This document shows, piece after piece, positions 1-8,252 of a stretch of DNA of 64,000 bases (its first letter is position 1; each line of letters begins with the position of its first letter). Both the position numbers and the translations under genes were made by a program. The notes under the pieces were generated by a model. It was not told where the DNA came from. It did no database searches and saw nothing but the letters and a program-made list of their open reading frames with translations. The stretch covers positions 4,164,001 through 4,228,000 of the forward strand of contig NZ_NETK01000001.1 of the NCBI RefSeq assembly GCF_002343915.1, given 5' to 3'. Origin of the DNA: Nannocystis exedens (GTDB taxonomy: Bacteria; Myxococcota_A; Polyangia; Nannocystales; Nannocystaceae).

Positions 1-130
1 AGCGCTGCAGCAGGGCGGCCGAGGTGGCCATCGAGCCTGCGAGGATGATCGAGCCGAGGATGATCTTTCGCGCTGTCCGCCAGCGGGAGATCGAAGTGGC
101 CAGGTTGGTGTCGGTCTCTGAATTCTGCAT
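1..130 (-). CDS. Partial single-TM hypothetical protein (N-terminal part only)
   Basis: The complement of the left edge encodes the first 43 residues of a protein that continues outside the window. The ATG at 130 is preceded by AGGAG at a spacing of about 8 bases; another ATG two codons upstream sits too close to that site. The visible part is a polar N-terminus (MQNSETDTNLATSISRW) followed by a basic patch and one hydrophobic segment rich in Ile, Leu and Ala, so it is probably an inner-membrane anchored or secreted protein. It diverges from the SGNH lipoprotein gene. No family can be assigned from this fragment. Confidence 0.55.
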   Translation of the reverse strand, partial: MQNSETDTNLATSISRWRTARKIILGSIILAGSMATSAALLQR

Positions 131-328
131 GACCATCGCTCCTGTGCCTGACGCCTCGAGGTCGTGGATGCTCAGGCTTGTCGAGTGTTTCACAGCTTCG
201 CGGGGGTTGCCAGCGGCGCAAATACCGGCCTTTCGGCGGCGCCATTCCCGGCCCCTGCTCGGGTTCGCCCCGGCGAAGTGCCAGCTTCTTTGCCAACCGG
301 CCGCCGTTCGGGCTATAGGCGTGGCCCC

Positions 329-1228
329 ATGCCCCTCCTGCGGCTGTTTGTCCCTCTGACCCTGGTGTTCGCCCTCGCCTGCGACAAGTCGACGCCTGCG
401 ACCCCGGCGCTGACGCCCCCGCCCGCGGCGATCCCCTCGGGCGATCCGCCGGCCGCTGAGCCTGCTCCTGCGGCCGCGGCGGCTCCCCAGGAGCCCGCGA
501 TCGCGCCGGCGACTCCGGAGCCTGCGCCCGTAGAGGTCGCCGCCGCCCCCAGCGGCCCGCGCAAGGTGCTCGTGCTCGGCGACAGCCTGGCCGCGACCGG
601 CTTCGGCGCGATGCTGGAGAAGAAGCTCGACGAGCACCCCGACATCGAGTGCTTCCGCAAGGCCAAGAGCGCCACCGGCCTGGCTCGGCCGGACTTCTAC
701 GACTGGGAGTCCGAGGCCAAGAAGGCGGTCGAGCAGCGCAAGCCCGACCTTGTGGTCGTCATCATGGGCGGCAACGACGGCCAGGACCTCACCACCAAGT
801 CCGGCAAGGGCAAGCGGGTGGCCTGGAAGTCCGACGGCTGGAACGACGCCTACAAGGAGCGGGTCGCTGAATTTCTCAGCGAGATCTCCGCCGAGGGCCG
901 CAAGGTCCTGTGGCTCGGCCTGCCCCGCACCGGCACCACCAGCTTCGAGCAGAAGCTCAACACCATCCGCGAGGTGCAGAGCCAGGCGCTCGCCGACTTC
1001 GGTGAGGCCGGGGTCTACCTCGACACCACCCCCTTCCTCACCGACTCGGCCGGCGAACTCATCGACACCGCGACCGTCGGCAAGCGCAAGGCGCAGGCCC
1101 TCCGCGAAGAGGACGGCATCCACTTCACGATGGCCGGCAGCGAGTTCTTCGCCGACAAGGTCTATCCCGAGGTGCTGCGCGTCCTCGGCGTCGAAGACGC
1201 CGCTGAGGGCAAGAAACCCCAGAAGTGA
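329..1228 (+). CDS. SGNH/GDSL-family lipoprotein esterase (DUF459-like)
   Basis: A 299-residue lipoprotein. I chose the ATG at 329 because it gives a clean lipoprotein signal (MPLLRLFVPLTLVFALAC, Cys18); the frame is open upstream but that part has no signal. An Ala/Pro-rich spacer (about 20-75) leads into an SGNH hydrolase domain: block I GDSL at about 84-87, GGND at 147-150 (block III type), and DGIHFT near 270 carrying the Asp and His of the triad. The C-terminal half resembles the DUF459 branch, which in other bacteria is linked to acylation or deacylation of cell-surface glycans. Outer-membrane or periplasmic location is inferred; the substrate is unknown. Confidence 0.82.
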   Translation: MPLLRLFVPLTLVFALACDKSTPATPALTPPPAAIPSGDPPAAEPAPAAAAAPQEPAIAPATPEPAPVEVAAAPSGPRKVLVLGDSLAATGFGAMLEKKLDEHPDIECFRKAKSATGLARPDFYDWESEAKKAVEQRKPDLVVVIMGGNDGQDLTTKSGKGKRVAWKSDGWNDAYKERVAEFLSEISAEGRKVLWLGLPRTGTTSFEQKLNTIREVQSQALADFGEAGVYLDTTPFLTDSAGELIDTATVGKRKAQALREEDGIHFTMAGSEFFADKVYPEVLRVLGVEDAAEGKKPQK

Positions 1229-1457
1229 CCTGGGCAGATCTCCCCTGCGCGTCGCCTCGCGCGCCGCGCACTCGGGTATTCTGCAATCCGATTGCAGTTG
1301 CAGTTTTGCCTCCAGCGCCGTGTGTATGCCGTCGTTCGGCCGCACGGCGCGGCAATAGCCGCAGGCTCCGCGGCCGGCGCCGGCGAGGGCGAGGCGCGCG
1401 CGACCGGCGTGCCCGCAGCGGACGGCCTCTGCTAGCTTGTCCGGTGCTCTTGCCCGC

Positions 1458-2912
1458 ATGACCCAGGCCTCGTCCGCACGCCCATTCCGGCACGCCGCCC
1501 TCCGGCGGTGGTGGTCGTTCTGGGCGCTGCTCGTGGTGCTCTGCGGCGGTCTGGCGACGCCGCTGGTGTCCGAGGCCGCGGCGGCGTCGAGCAGCAGCAA
1601 GAAGAAGTCGTCGTCGAGCAGCAAGAAGAAGTCGAGCAGCAAGAAGAAGAAAGCGAGCAGCAAGTCGGCCGCGCCGAAGCCGATCAAGCCGCTGCAGCGC
1701 GACGTGGTCGGGCCCGAGGCCGTCCCCGACGGCGACTACGCCGAGGGCGAGACCGACACCGACGGCGAGGGCGACCTCGAGGAGGACACCGGGGACGCCG
1801 GAGATCCGGAGTCGGAGCTCGAGGCGATCGAGCGCGAGCTGCTGTCCCAGCCGGCCGGCCCCGAGCCCGAGATCGTCTACGCCGAGGGTCCGCCCCCGCC
1901 TCCGCCCCCGCCGGTCAAGCCGCGCTCGCTCAAGCACGTGCTGATCCCCGGCGAGACCCTCGACGACGTCGCCAGGCTGTATCAGGTCGAGGTCGGCGAT
2001 CTCGCCAAGTGGAACGGGATCCGGGCCGGCGAGCCGATCCCCAAGAAGAAGAAGGACCTGCGGGTGATCACCACCCACAGCCCGCCGCCGCGCGAGAAGC
2101 TCGAGCACCTCGTCAAGCGCGGCGACACCTGGGAGAAGATCGCCGCCGAGTTCGGGGTCGACGTCGCCAAGCTGCGCCAGCAGAACCCGCGCCTCGGCGA
2201 CAAGCTTCAGCCCAAGCCGAAGCAGAAGCTCAAGGTCGTCGCCTGGAAGGACCTCGACCTCTCGCCCTCGGCCGCGCTGGGCACCAAGCTCGCGCAGATC
2301 CGCGTCCGCGCCGGCGGCCTCAGCATCGGCAAGCCCAACCGCGGCAAGCTGGTCCGCGGCGTCGAGCTGCCCGACCGCCCCGACCTCTACGTCAAGCGCA
2401 AGCCCGACGAGTCGTACGGCTCGACCCACACGGTGATGCAGACCTTGGCGGCGATCACCCGCTTCCGCCACGAGAGCAACTTCAAGGGCCAGGTCGTGAT
2501 CGGCGGGATGAGCCGGGCCCGCGGCGGCCGGTTCCGGCCGCACAAGTCGCACCAGAGCGGCCGCGACGTCGACATCCGCCTGCCGCTCTTGCGCTCGGCC
2601 GAGGGCAAGCGGCACACGACCTCGGCCGACGTCGACTGGAAGGCGACCTGGCAGCTGATGCGCGCCTTCCTCGACACCGGCGAGGTCGAGTACATCTTCC
2701 TCGAGTACAACCTGCAGAAGCGGATCTACAAGGCCGCCCGCGAGTCGGGCGTGTCGCGCGAGCAGCTCGACGCGTGGCTCGAGTGGCCGGTGAAGATCAA
2801 GAAGCGCAGCAACAAGCGCGTCCTCATCCGCCACGTCGAGGGCCACACCACGCACATGCACGTGCGGATCCGCTGCGGCCCGAACGAGAAGCACTGCTAC
2901 TCCTCCCGCTGA
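1458..2912 (+). CDS. LysM-domain murein endopeptidase (M74, MepA-like)
   Basis: A 484-residue secreted peptidoglycan hydrolase. The ATG at 1458 gives a Sec signal (basic FRHAALRRWW, then a hydrophobic stretch ending near VSEAAA); an in-frame TTG at 1437 is less likely. After the signal come a Ser/Lys block, an acidic Asp/Glu region, a polyproline stretch, and two LysM domains (starting near KHVLIPGETL and LEHLVKRGDT). The C-terminal 200 residues match penicillin-insensitive murein endopeptidases: HKSHQSGRDVDI carries the first metal ligands and EGHTTHMHVRIRC the later His. It would cleave D-Ala-mDAP crosslinks. The Ser/Lys block is unusual and may bind anionic cell-wall polymers (inference). 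Confidence 0.9.
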   Translation: MTQASSARPFRHAALRRWWSFWALLVVLCGGLATPLVSEAAAASSSSKKKSSSSSKKKSSSKKKKASSKSAAPKPIKPLQRDVVGPEAVPDGDYAEGETDTDGEGDLEEDTGDAGDPESELEAIERELLSQPAGPEPEIVYAEGPPPPPPPPVKPRSLKHVLIPGETLDDVARLYQVEVGDLAKWNGIRAGEPIPKKKKDLRVITTHSPPPREKLEHLVKRGDTWEKIAAEFGVDVAKLRQQNPRLGDKLQPKPKQKLKVVAWKDLDLSPSAALGTKLAQIRVRAGGLSIGKPNRGKLVRGVELPDRPDLYVKRKPDESYGSTHTVMQTLAAITRFRHESNFKGQVVIGGMSRARGGRFRPHKSHQSGRDVDIRLPLLRSAEGKRHTTSADVDWKATWQLMRAFLDTGEVEYIFLEYNLQKRIYKAARESGVSREQLDAWLEWPVKIKKRSNKRVLIRHVEGHTTHMHVRIRCGPNEKHCYSSR

Positions 2913-2939
2913 GGAGCGCCGCGTCCTCGCGCCTCCGTC

Positions 2940-3300
2940 CGGCGTCGGCGTCGCCTCGATCACCTTCTCGACCTCGCCACAGCGCGGCGCCTCGGGCGTC
3001 CGCTCGGCCTCCCTCCTCCAACCTGCTCTCGGGCCGCCAGCTCCTCTCCTTCGCCTCGGGCCTCCGCTCGGCCTCCCCGCTCCCGACCTCGCTCACGCTC
3101 CGCCGGTCCCTCTCCTGCGCTTCAGGCGTCCGTCTCCCGGCTCCGCGAGCTTCCCGCGTCGACCTCGCTCACGCTCCGCGAGCTCGACCCGCAGCGCCGC
3201 TCCCTGCTGCGGGAGCTCTCCTCGATCTCTGCTCTCACGCTCCGCGAGCCCCGCGCTCCGCGAGCTTCCCGCTTCGACCTCGCTCACGCTCTCCCTGCGC
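2940..3300 (+). repeat. Degenerate pyrimidine-rich repeat tract without a gene
   Basis: The 394 bases between the M74 gene and the YkgJ-like gene hold no convincing gene. They are strongly C/T-biased on the plus strand and built from reused words: CGACCTCGCTCACGCT occurs at 3084, 3160 and 3275; CTCCGCGAGCTTCCCGC at 3141 and 3256; GCTCCGCGAG several times more. Spacing is irregular, so this is a shuffled repeat rather than a clean tandem array. Confidence 0.6.
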
Positions 3301-3306
3301 CCTCGC

Positions 3307-3768
3307 ATGTCCCTCGCCACCCTGTGTCAGCGCTGCGCCCTGTGTTGCGACGGCAACCTGTTCGCGACGGTCCCGCTGCAGCCCGGCGAAGTCGGCGCCG
3401 TGCGCCGGCGCGGCCTCGTCGTCCTGGACCGCGACGCCGGCGCGGCCCTGGCCCAGCCGTGCGCGGCCCTGCAGGCCCAGAGCTGCGCGATCTACGACGA
3501 CCGCCCCGCGCCCTGTCGCCGCTACGAGTGCATGCTGTACGCCGCGCTCGCGGCCGACGAGGTCGGGCTCGCCGACGCCCTCGCGGTGGTCGCCGAGGCC
3601 CGCGCGCGCCTCGCTGCCGTCACCGACGCGCTGCCCGGCGACGGCCCCCCGCTCGTGCGGGCGCGGGTCGCGGCGCGCGAGGGTCACCTGTCCCCGGAGA
3701 CACACGCGCTCGTGGTCCGCGCGAGCGAGTTCCTCGAGCGACGTTTCCGCGGTCACACGCGCCGCTGA
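3307..3768 (+). CDS. YkgJ-family Cys-cluster (Zn/Fe-chelating) protein
   Basis: A 153-residue cytosolic protein whose N-terminus carries CQRCALCC, the CxxCxxCC signature of the YkgJ/putative zinc- or iron-chelating family, followed by a second Cys pair region (QPCAALQAQSCAIYDDRPAPCRRYEC, split here as two parts around residues 58-80). These Cys positions are those expected for the family's metal site. The remainder is Ala/Arg-rich and helical. The family has no firm biochemical role. It lies 74 bases upstream of serC on the same strand and may be co-transcribed. Start ATG at 3307 directly precedes the conserved Cys block. Confidence 0.8.
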   Translation: MSLATLCQRCALCCDGNLFATVPLQPGEVGAVRRRGLVVLDRDAGAALAQPCAALQAQSCAIYDDRPAPCRRYECMLYAALAADEVGLADALAVVAEARARLAAVTDALPGDGPPLVRARVAAREGHLSPETHALVVRASEFLERRFRGHTRR

Positions 3769-3842
3769 GGCCCGCACGGGCCGCGCGGGAGTGCGCAAAC
3801 CCACGACCTTGGCCGCGGGCGGCGCTGATATGCTCCTGCGCC

Positions 3843-4985
3843 ATGAGCAGCGGCAAGCCCAAGCTGTGGAACTTCTCGGCCGGTCCGGCCATTCTCCCGC
3901 CGGTGGTGCTCGAGCGCGCGGCCGAGGCCGTGCACGAGCTGCGTCAGGACGGGCACGCCAAGGACGCCGCCGGCGTCGGCATGTCGATCCTCGAGATCTC
4001 GCACCGCAGCGCGCCGTACGAGGCGATCACGTTCGGCGCGGAGAAGCTGGTCCACGAGGTCCTGGGGGTCCCCGAGACGCACCAGGTGCTGTTCCTGCAG
4101 GGCGGCGCGAGCCTGCAGTTCGTGATGGTGCCGCTCAACCTGCGCGAGGCCGACAAGTTCGCCGCCTACGTCGACACCGGGGTGTGGTCGGGCCGGGCGA
4201 TCGCCGAGAGCGAGGGCCTCGGGCCGACGCGCGTGGTCGCAAGCTCCAAGGCCACCAACTACGATCGGATCCCCGAGTTCCCGGCGGCCGACACGTACGC
4301 CGGCGCCAGCTACCTCCACATCACCACCAACAACACGATCTACGGCACCGAGTACCCCGAGATCCCCGAGGCCCAGGGCGGCGTGCCGCTGGTGATCGAC
4401 TTCTCGAGCCACGCCGGCGCGCGGCCGATGGCGCTCGAGCGGGCCGCGCTCGGCTACGCCGGCGCGCAGAAGAACCTCGGCCCGTCGGGCGTCACGCTCG
4501 TCTACGTGCGCAAGGACCTGCTGGCCAAGAAGCCCGCCGCGCACGTCCCGGTGTACCTGCGCTACGGCACCCACGCCAAGGAGCCGAGCCTCTACAACAC
4601 GCCCAACACCTTCGGTGTGCTGGTGCTCAAGCTCGTGCTCGAGTGGATGCGCGACGAGGGCGGCCTCGCGGCGATCGGCGCCCGCAACGAGCGCAAGGCC
4701 CGGCGGCTGTACGACGTGCTCGACCACAGCAAGGTGTTCCAGCCGCACGCCCAGCCGGGCAGCCGCTCGCACATGAACGTCACGTGGACCTGCGGGCGCG
4801 CGCCCGAGGCCCAGCGCGAGGCGATCGCCAAGAAGTTCCTGGCCGAGGCGCAGGCGCTCGGCTTCGACGGGCTCAAGGGCCACCGGTCGGTCGGCGGTTT
4901 CCGCGCCTCGATCTACAACGCCTTCCCCGAGGCCGGCGTCGTCGCCCTGTGCGAGTTCATCACCGAGTTCGAGCGCCGCCTGTAG
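3843..4985 (+). CDS. serC: Phosphoserine aminotransferase
   Basis: A 380-residue PLP enzyme of class V fold that converts 3-phosphohydroxypyruvate and glutamate to phosphoserine, the second step of serine synthesis (also used in pyridoxal phosphate synthesis). The N-terminus KLWNFSAGPAILPPVVL is the family hallmark; EISHRS, the phosphate-binding FLQGGASLQF, TNNTIYGTEY and the PLP-lysine motif YAGAQKNLGPSG are all present. The usual FSSD before the lysine reads FSSH here, a small departure. Length is slightly above the usual 360. Start ATG at 3843 aligns with the family; the frame is open far upstream but that is non-coding. It ends 28 bases before the SUFU-like gene, suggesting one transcript. 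Confidence 0.95.
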   Translation: MSSGKPKLWNFSAGPAILPPVVLERAAEAVHELRQDGHAKDAAGVGMSILEISHRSAPYEAITFGAEKLVHEVLGVPETHQVLFLQGGASLQFVMVPLNLREADKFAAYVDTGVWSGRAIAESEGLGPTRVVASSKATNYDRIPEFPAADTYAGASYLHITTNNTIYGTEYPEIPEAQGGVPLVIDFSSHAGARPMALERAALGYAGAQKNLGPSGVTLVYVRKDLLAKKPAAHVPVYLRYGTHAKEPSLYNTPNTFGVLVLKLVLEWMRDEGGLAAIGARNERKARRLYDVLDHSKVFQPHAQPGSRSHMNVTWTCGRAPEAQREAIAKKFLAEAQALGFDGLKGHRSVGGFRASIYNAFPEAGVVALCEFITEFERRL

Positions 4986-5013
4986 GCCCGACCTCGCCCA
5001 CGACCTCCGCCGC

Positions 5014-5688
5014 ATGTCCGAACCCATGAAGGCCCCGGGCTGGGCCGCGATCGACGCCGCCTGCCAGCGGCTCTACCCGCGCCAGGTCCCGCACCAGTAC
5101 ACCAGCAAGACCGCCTACGAGCTCGAGTCGCCGAGCCCGTTGCCGGCGATCACCGTGTGGGAGGGCCAGCGGCCGGCCCACTGGCACTACGTCACCTACG
5201 GCCTCACCGAGCTGTTCGAAAAGACATCTCACGACCCGAACGTGTCCGGCTTCGGCTTCGAGCTCACGATGCGGGTCCCGCGGGCCGAGGGCGAGGCGCA
5301 GCCGCCCGCGTGGGCCCTGCGGACCCTGCAGAGCCTCGGCCGCTACGTCCTCGGCAGCCGCAAGGGCTTCGACACCGGCCACCGCGCCGACCTCGGCGGC
5401 CCGATCGCCACCGGCATGAGCACCGAGCTCACCGCCCTCGTCTGCGTCCCCGACCCCCTGCTCGGCAAGATCACCGGCCCCTACGGCTCGGTGCTGTTCC
5501 TCCAGGTCATCGGCGTCACCGCCGACGAGCTGGCGGCGATGGAGCGCCTCGACCACGAGGGCGTCGTCCACATGATGGGCGAGATCGACTTCCATGGCCT
5601 CACGGACCTGTCCCGCGGGTCATGGCTCAAGAACCCGCAGAAGGCCCCGGTCGTCCGCCGCTACCAGCTCGGCATCCTGCGCGACTGA
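5014..5688 (+). CDS. Suppressor-of-fused (SUFU) domain protein
   Basis: A 224-residue cytosolic protein matching the bacterial suppressor-of-fused domain over nearly its full length. Visible hallmarks include the WEGQRPAHWHYVTYGLTELF block, GFGFELTMRV, WALRTLQSLGRYV and a C-terminal GVVHMMGEIDFHGLTDLSRGSW-type segment (given in parts). Bacterial homologues are often found with toxin or contact-dependent systems, but no toxin lies beside this copy. The start codon ATGTCC lies in a CATGTCC-GAAC-CCATG word like the dispersed element of this window, and another copy occurs in the coding region near 5606. Function unknown. Confidence 0.85.
   Translation: MSEPMKAPGWAAIDAACQRLYPRQVPHQYTSKTAYELESPSPLPAITVWEGQRPAHWHYVTYGLTELFEKTSHDPNVSGFGFELTMRVPRAEGEAQPPAWALRTLQSLGRYVLGSRKGFDTGHRADLGGPIATGMSTELTALVCVPDPLLGKITGPYGSVLFLQVIGVTADELAAMERLDHEGVVHMMGEIDFHGLTDLSRGSWLKNPQKAPVVRRYQLGILRD
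5606..5625 (+). repeat. In-gene copy of the ATGTCC dyad element
   Basis: ACCTGTCC-CGCG-GGTCATGG inside the SUFU-like gene. It forces TCA for Ser, rare in this window. Confidence 0.45.
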
Positions 5689-5766
5689 GCCCCGGCGCCC
5701 GCGGGCAGGCGTGGACGAGGGACCGCGGCTCACCTGGACCCCAGCTGGCGCGCGAGGCATATCTCT

Positions 5767-5832
5767 GGGGACATGCCTTTGCAGACATGTCTTGGCGGAC
5801 ATGGCCTGGAGGGCATGTCTCCTTCGACAGGC
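5767..5832. repeat. Array of ATGTCC dyad elements at a convergent junction
   Basis: Four CATG cores (GGACATGCC, GACATGTC, GGACATGGCC, GGCATGTCTCC) at about 12-17 base spacing, ending in CTTCGACAGG. The array lies between the stop of the SUFU-like gene and the stop of the minus-strand lipoprotein gene, so it may help terminate both. The rest of the 163-base gap shows nothing else. Confidence 0.75.
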
Positions 5833-5851
5833 GGCGGCGCCCGAGTCCCGC

Positions 5852-7012
5852 TCAGCTCGGGTCGGGCGGCTGGACGCAGCGCGTGAACTCGCCGCAGGTC
5901 TCGGCGGTCATGCACCTTCGCATCTGCGGCCGGTTCCAGTCGGTCACCGCGAACTCGCACATGCGCCGGCACGACCGCATGTAGCGCTCGAGCGCCTTGC
6001 CCTCCGGCGGAGCCACGTTGTTGGCCTCGGACTCGCACCCGAGCTGGCGGTCGCACAGCTGCTGGCACAGCGCCACCTCGTCGTCGGCCGGCTTCGGCGC
6101 GCTGGTCGGGGTGGTCGTCGTCGGCTCGGGGCCGATCGTGCCCGGCGACGTCGTCGGCCCGGGGGACCCGCCCGCCGCGACGCAGGTCCCATCTGGCTTT
6201 CGAGACATGCCCACAGGGCAAGGTTCCATCGCGCAGGTCTGCCCGTCCCACCGGCTGCCGGTCGGGCACGCGGTCGGCTGGGCCGCCGCGAGCCCGGGCA
6301 GCGCGCTCAGCTCGATGCGGATCAGCGCCCCGCAGCCCTCGGGCGGCTTCGTGTCCGCCGTGGTCGAGGCGTCGCAGCTGGCCGGCTGGCCGTCGGCCGA
6401 CAGCGTCTCGCGCTCCGCCGTCGAACCCGCGCCGGCGCCGATCTGATTGAACCCGGCGCCGACCTTGATCTCCCCCGCCCCGCCGGCGAAGAAGTGGAAC
6501 GCCCCGACCTGCACCCCGGTGATGATGTGCGTCGCCGCGTCGCAGTCGCCCGTCAGCAGGTCGCGCCCCGGCCGGCCCTGCGGCGCCTCGAGCATGCCGA
6601 CCAGCGCGATCTCGACGTCGAGCTCGCCGGCGCGGGCCAGCTTGCCCTCGAGCCGGGCGGCGCCGAGCGGGAGCTGGGCGTAGAGCTCGTCGGCGCTGCG
6701 GATCTTCACGCGATCGTTCTTGCGGGTGAGGCCGAGGTACGAGTACTCGCCCTGCACGTCGCACTGGCGCATGACGGCGATCTCGCAGCCGTCGACGCGC
6801 ACGGCCACGAGCCCGCGCTTGAGGCGAGCCTCGAGCGAGGCCCGCTCGGCCGCCGCCCACTCGACCACCAGCGGATGCGACGCGGCGCCCCCGACCACGC
6901 ACTTGCCCTGCCCGGGGATCTCGAGCTCCGGCGGCTTCGCCAGCCGCTCCGCCGGACTGCGACAGGAGCCGAGCGCCAACATCACCGCGAACCAGCCGCC
7001 GAAGCGAATCAC
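5852..7012 (-). CDS. Cys-rich hypothetical lipoprotein
   Basis: A 386-residue lipoprotein (signal ending LALGSC, Cys17). The N-terminal 200 residues are a mixed alpha/beta domain of unknown family, with a conserved-looking core around YSYLGLTRKNDRVKIRSADE. A Cys-spaced segment follows (ACPTGSRWDGQTCAMEPC), then a Pro/Thr linker, then a helical C-terminal domain with six Cys (CQQLCDRQLGC, CRRMC, CGEFTRC), probably disulphide-bonded. I know similar unnamed lipoproteins only from myxobacteria by general style, not by name. It converges with the SUFU-like gene. A dyad element sits in the Cys-spaced segment. Function unknown. Confidence 0.75.
   Translation of the reverse strand: MIRFGGWFAVMLALGSCRSPAERLAKPPELEIPGQGKCVVGGAASHPLVVEWAAAERASLEARLKRGLVAVRVDGCEIAVMRQCDVQGEYSYLGLTRKNDRVKIRSADELYAQLPLGAARLEGKLARAGELDVEIALVGMLEAPQGRPGRDLLTGDCDAATHIITGVQVGAFHFFAGGAGEIKVGAGFNQIGAGAGSTAERETLSADGQPASCDASTTADTKPPEGCGALIRIELSALPGLAAAQPTACPTGSRWDGQTCAMEPCPVGMSRKPDGTCVAAGGSPGPTTSPGTIGPEPTTTTPTSAPKPADDEVALCQQLCDRQLGCESEANNVAPPEGKALERYMRSCRRMCEFAVTDWNRPQMRRCMTAETCGEFTRCVQPPDPS
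6184..6226 (-). repeat. In-gene tandem dyad element (lipoprotein linker)
   Basis: Read on the minus strand it contains ACCTTGCCC-TGT-GGGCATGTC followed by CGAAAGCCAGATGGGACCTG, two units in a Cys-rich loop. The codons CCT, TCT, CGA, CCA and GAT cluster here although they are scarce elsewhere in the gene. Confidence 0.5.
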
Positions 7013-7138
7013 CGCTGCAGCCTAGCAGAGCCGACGTCCGCGCGCCGAGCCCGAACCGCGTGACCTCGCGCTGGCTCCCCTCGCACCGCCTCGCACACCC
7101 GCCGTCCCCGCCGCGCGACCACGCCCCCGCGGCCGCCC

Positions 7139-7246
7139 ACCTGTCTCTTCGGCCATCCGAGTTCGCGAGGGCCCGTCCTCCCCGCCCTCCCCGACAGACG
7201 AAGCGCGGCAGGTCGCCCCGCCGCGCCGGCTGTCTCTTCGGTCAGG
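7139..7246. repeat. Two single ATGTCC-type elements in a 241-base gap
   Basis: ACCTGTCTCTTCGGCCAT at 7139-7156 and a second unit, GGCTGTCTCTTCGGTCAG, at about 7228-7245. Both have the CTTCGG loop seen in other copies. The gap between the two minus-strand lipoprotein genes (7013-7253) holds no gene. Confidence 0.6.
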
Positions 7247-7253
7247 CCCTGCC

Positions 7254-8189
7254 TCAGATCCCGCAAGACCACTTGGCCAGCGGGTCGGCGCCGCCGTCCT
7301 TGAGCTTGAGGATCCGGTCGCCGCCGCCGCCGTCGGTGAGGACCGCGTTGACCCACACTTCTTGCGACTTGTCGCCGTCGAGGTCGATGAACGCGCGGAC
7401 CGTGTAGGTCTCGGTGTCGTTGCGGGACTCGAGCAGCGGGACCCACTTGCCGGGGGCGTTGCCGCGCTGCAGCAGCACGCCGCTGTACGACAGCTTCTCG
7501 CTGTCCTTCGGGTTGACCACGTAGACCGAGAACAGCTTGTCGGCCTGGCCGTCGCCGTCGACGTCGAACGCCACCGACTGGTTGATCTGCAACTCCGCGT
7601 CGGGCTTGATGAGCTCCGACAGCGCCTTCTTCTCGTCCTCGCTGGCCACGCGGCCCTTCTCGCTGTAGGTCTCGGGGTCGACGCGGTTGACCAGCTTGCC
7701 CATCGACTTCGGGAACACCGCGTAGTCGAACGTCTCGCCGGAGTCGACCGAGGGGATGCCGATGCTGGTCGGCTTGTCCTCGCCCGGCTGGCACATCGCG
7801 CTCTTCGGCGCGCCGGCCTTGTCGAGCTTCTCGACGCTGTTCGAGCGCAGGTAGACCTCGTCGCCGGCCTTGACCAGCGCGAGGCAGTCCTTGCCGCCGT
7901 CGAGCTTCTTCTTGGCGCTGTCGTAGCAGCCGATCGGGATGAGCGCGCCGTCGACCGTGAAGAACACCGCGCTGGCCTCGGGGGGCACCGGCCCGCTGAG
8001 GTCGAGCGCCTGCACCGCCTTGTCGAGGCTGGTCGCGTCGTTGCGCTTGGTGTCGGCGAGATCGGTCTTGGCGTCGACCTTGGCGTCCTTGGCGTCGGCC
8101 TTGGCGCCCTTGGCGGGGTCGCTGGCGCCGCCGCAGGCGGCGAGGACGAGGGCGAGCGTGAGGGGGTAGACGGCCTGGCGTGCGATCAT
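7254..8189 (-). CDS. Hypothetical lipoprotein with Lys/Asp/Ala linker
   Basis: A 311-residue lipoprotein: MIARQAVYPLTLALVLAAC gives the lipobox, then a low-complexity Lys/Ala/Asp stretch (AKGAKADAKDAKVDAKTDLA) leads to a globular domain. The C-terminal half reads like a repeat-containing or FG-GAP-like fold: FDVDGDGQADKLFSVY and FIDLDGDKSQEVWVNAV contain DxDGD calcium-loop-like motifs. Two Cys (CYDSAKKKLDGGKDC) could form a disulphide. It is transcribed divergently from the GST gene with 63 bases between starts. No named family recognised. Confidence 0.75.
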   Translation of the reverse strand: MIARQAVYPLTLALVLAACGGASDPAKGAKADAKDAKVDAKTDLADTKRNDATSLDKAVQALDLSGPVPPEASAVFFTVDGALIPIGCYDSAKKKLDGGKDCLALVKAGDEVYLRSNSVEKLDKAGAPKSAMCQPGEDKPTSIGIPSVDSGETFDYAVFPKSMGKLVNRVDPETYSEKGRVASEDEKKALSELIKPDAELQINQSVAFDVDGDGQADKLFSVYVVNPKDSEKLSYSGVLLQRGNAPGKWVPLLESRNDTETYTVRAFIDLDGDKSQEVWVNAVLTDGGGGDRILKLKDGGADPLAKWSCGI

Positions 8190-8252
8190 GGCGGGCGCAC
8201 GATAGCAACAGGACTGTCCACCGCCAAGCCGCTGTCCTACGCTCCGGAGCGC

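Noticed and set aside
164-328. Longer N-terminus of the SGNH lipoprotein
   Set aside because: The extension has no signal; the downstream ATG gives a proper lipobox at Cys18.
1508-5029. Plus-strand frame of about 1170 residues across M74, YkgJ-like and serC genes
   Set aside because: Arg/Ala/Pro translation of shadow frame that ignores the recognised genes.
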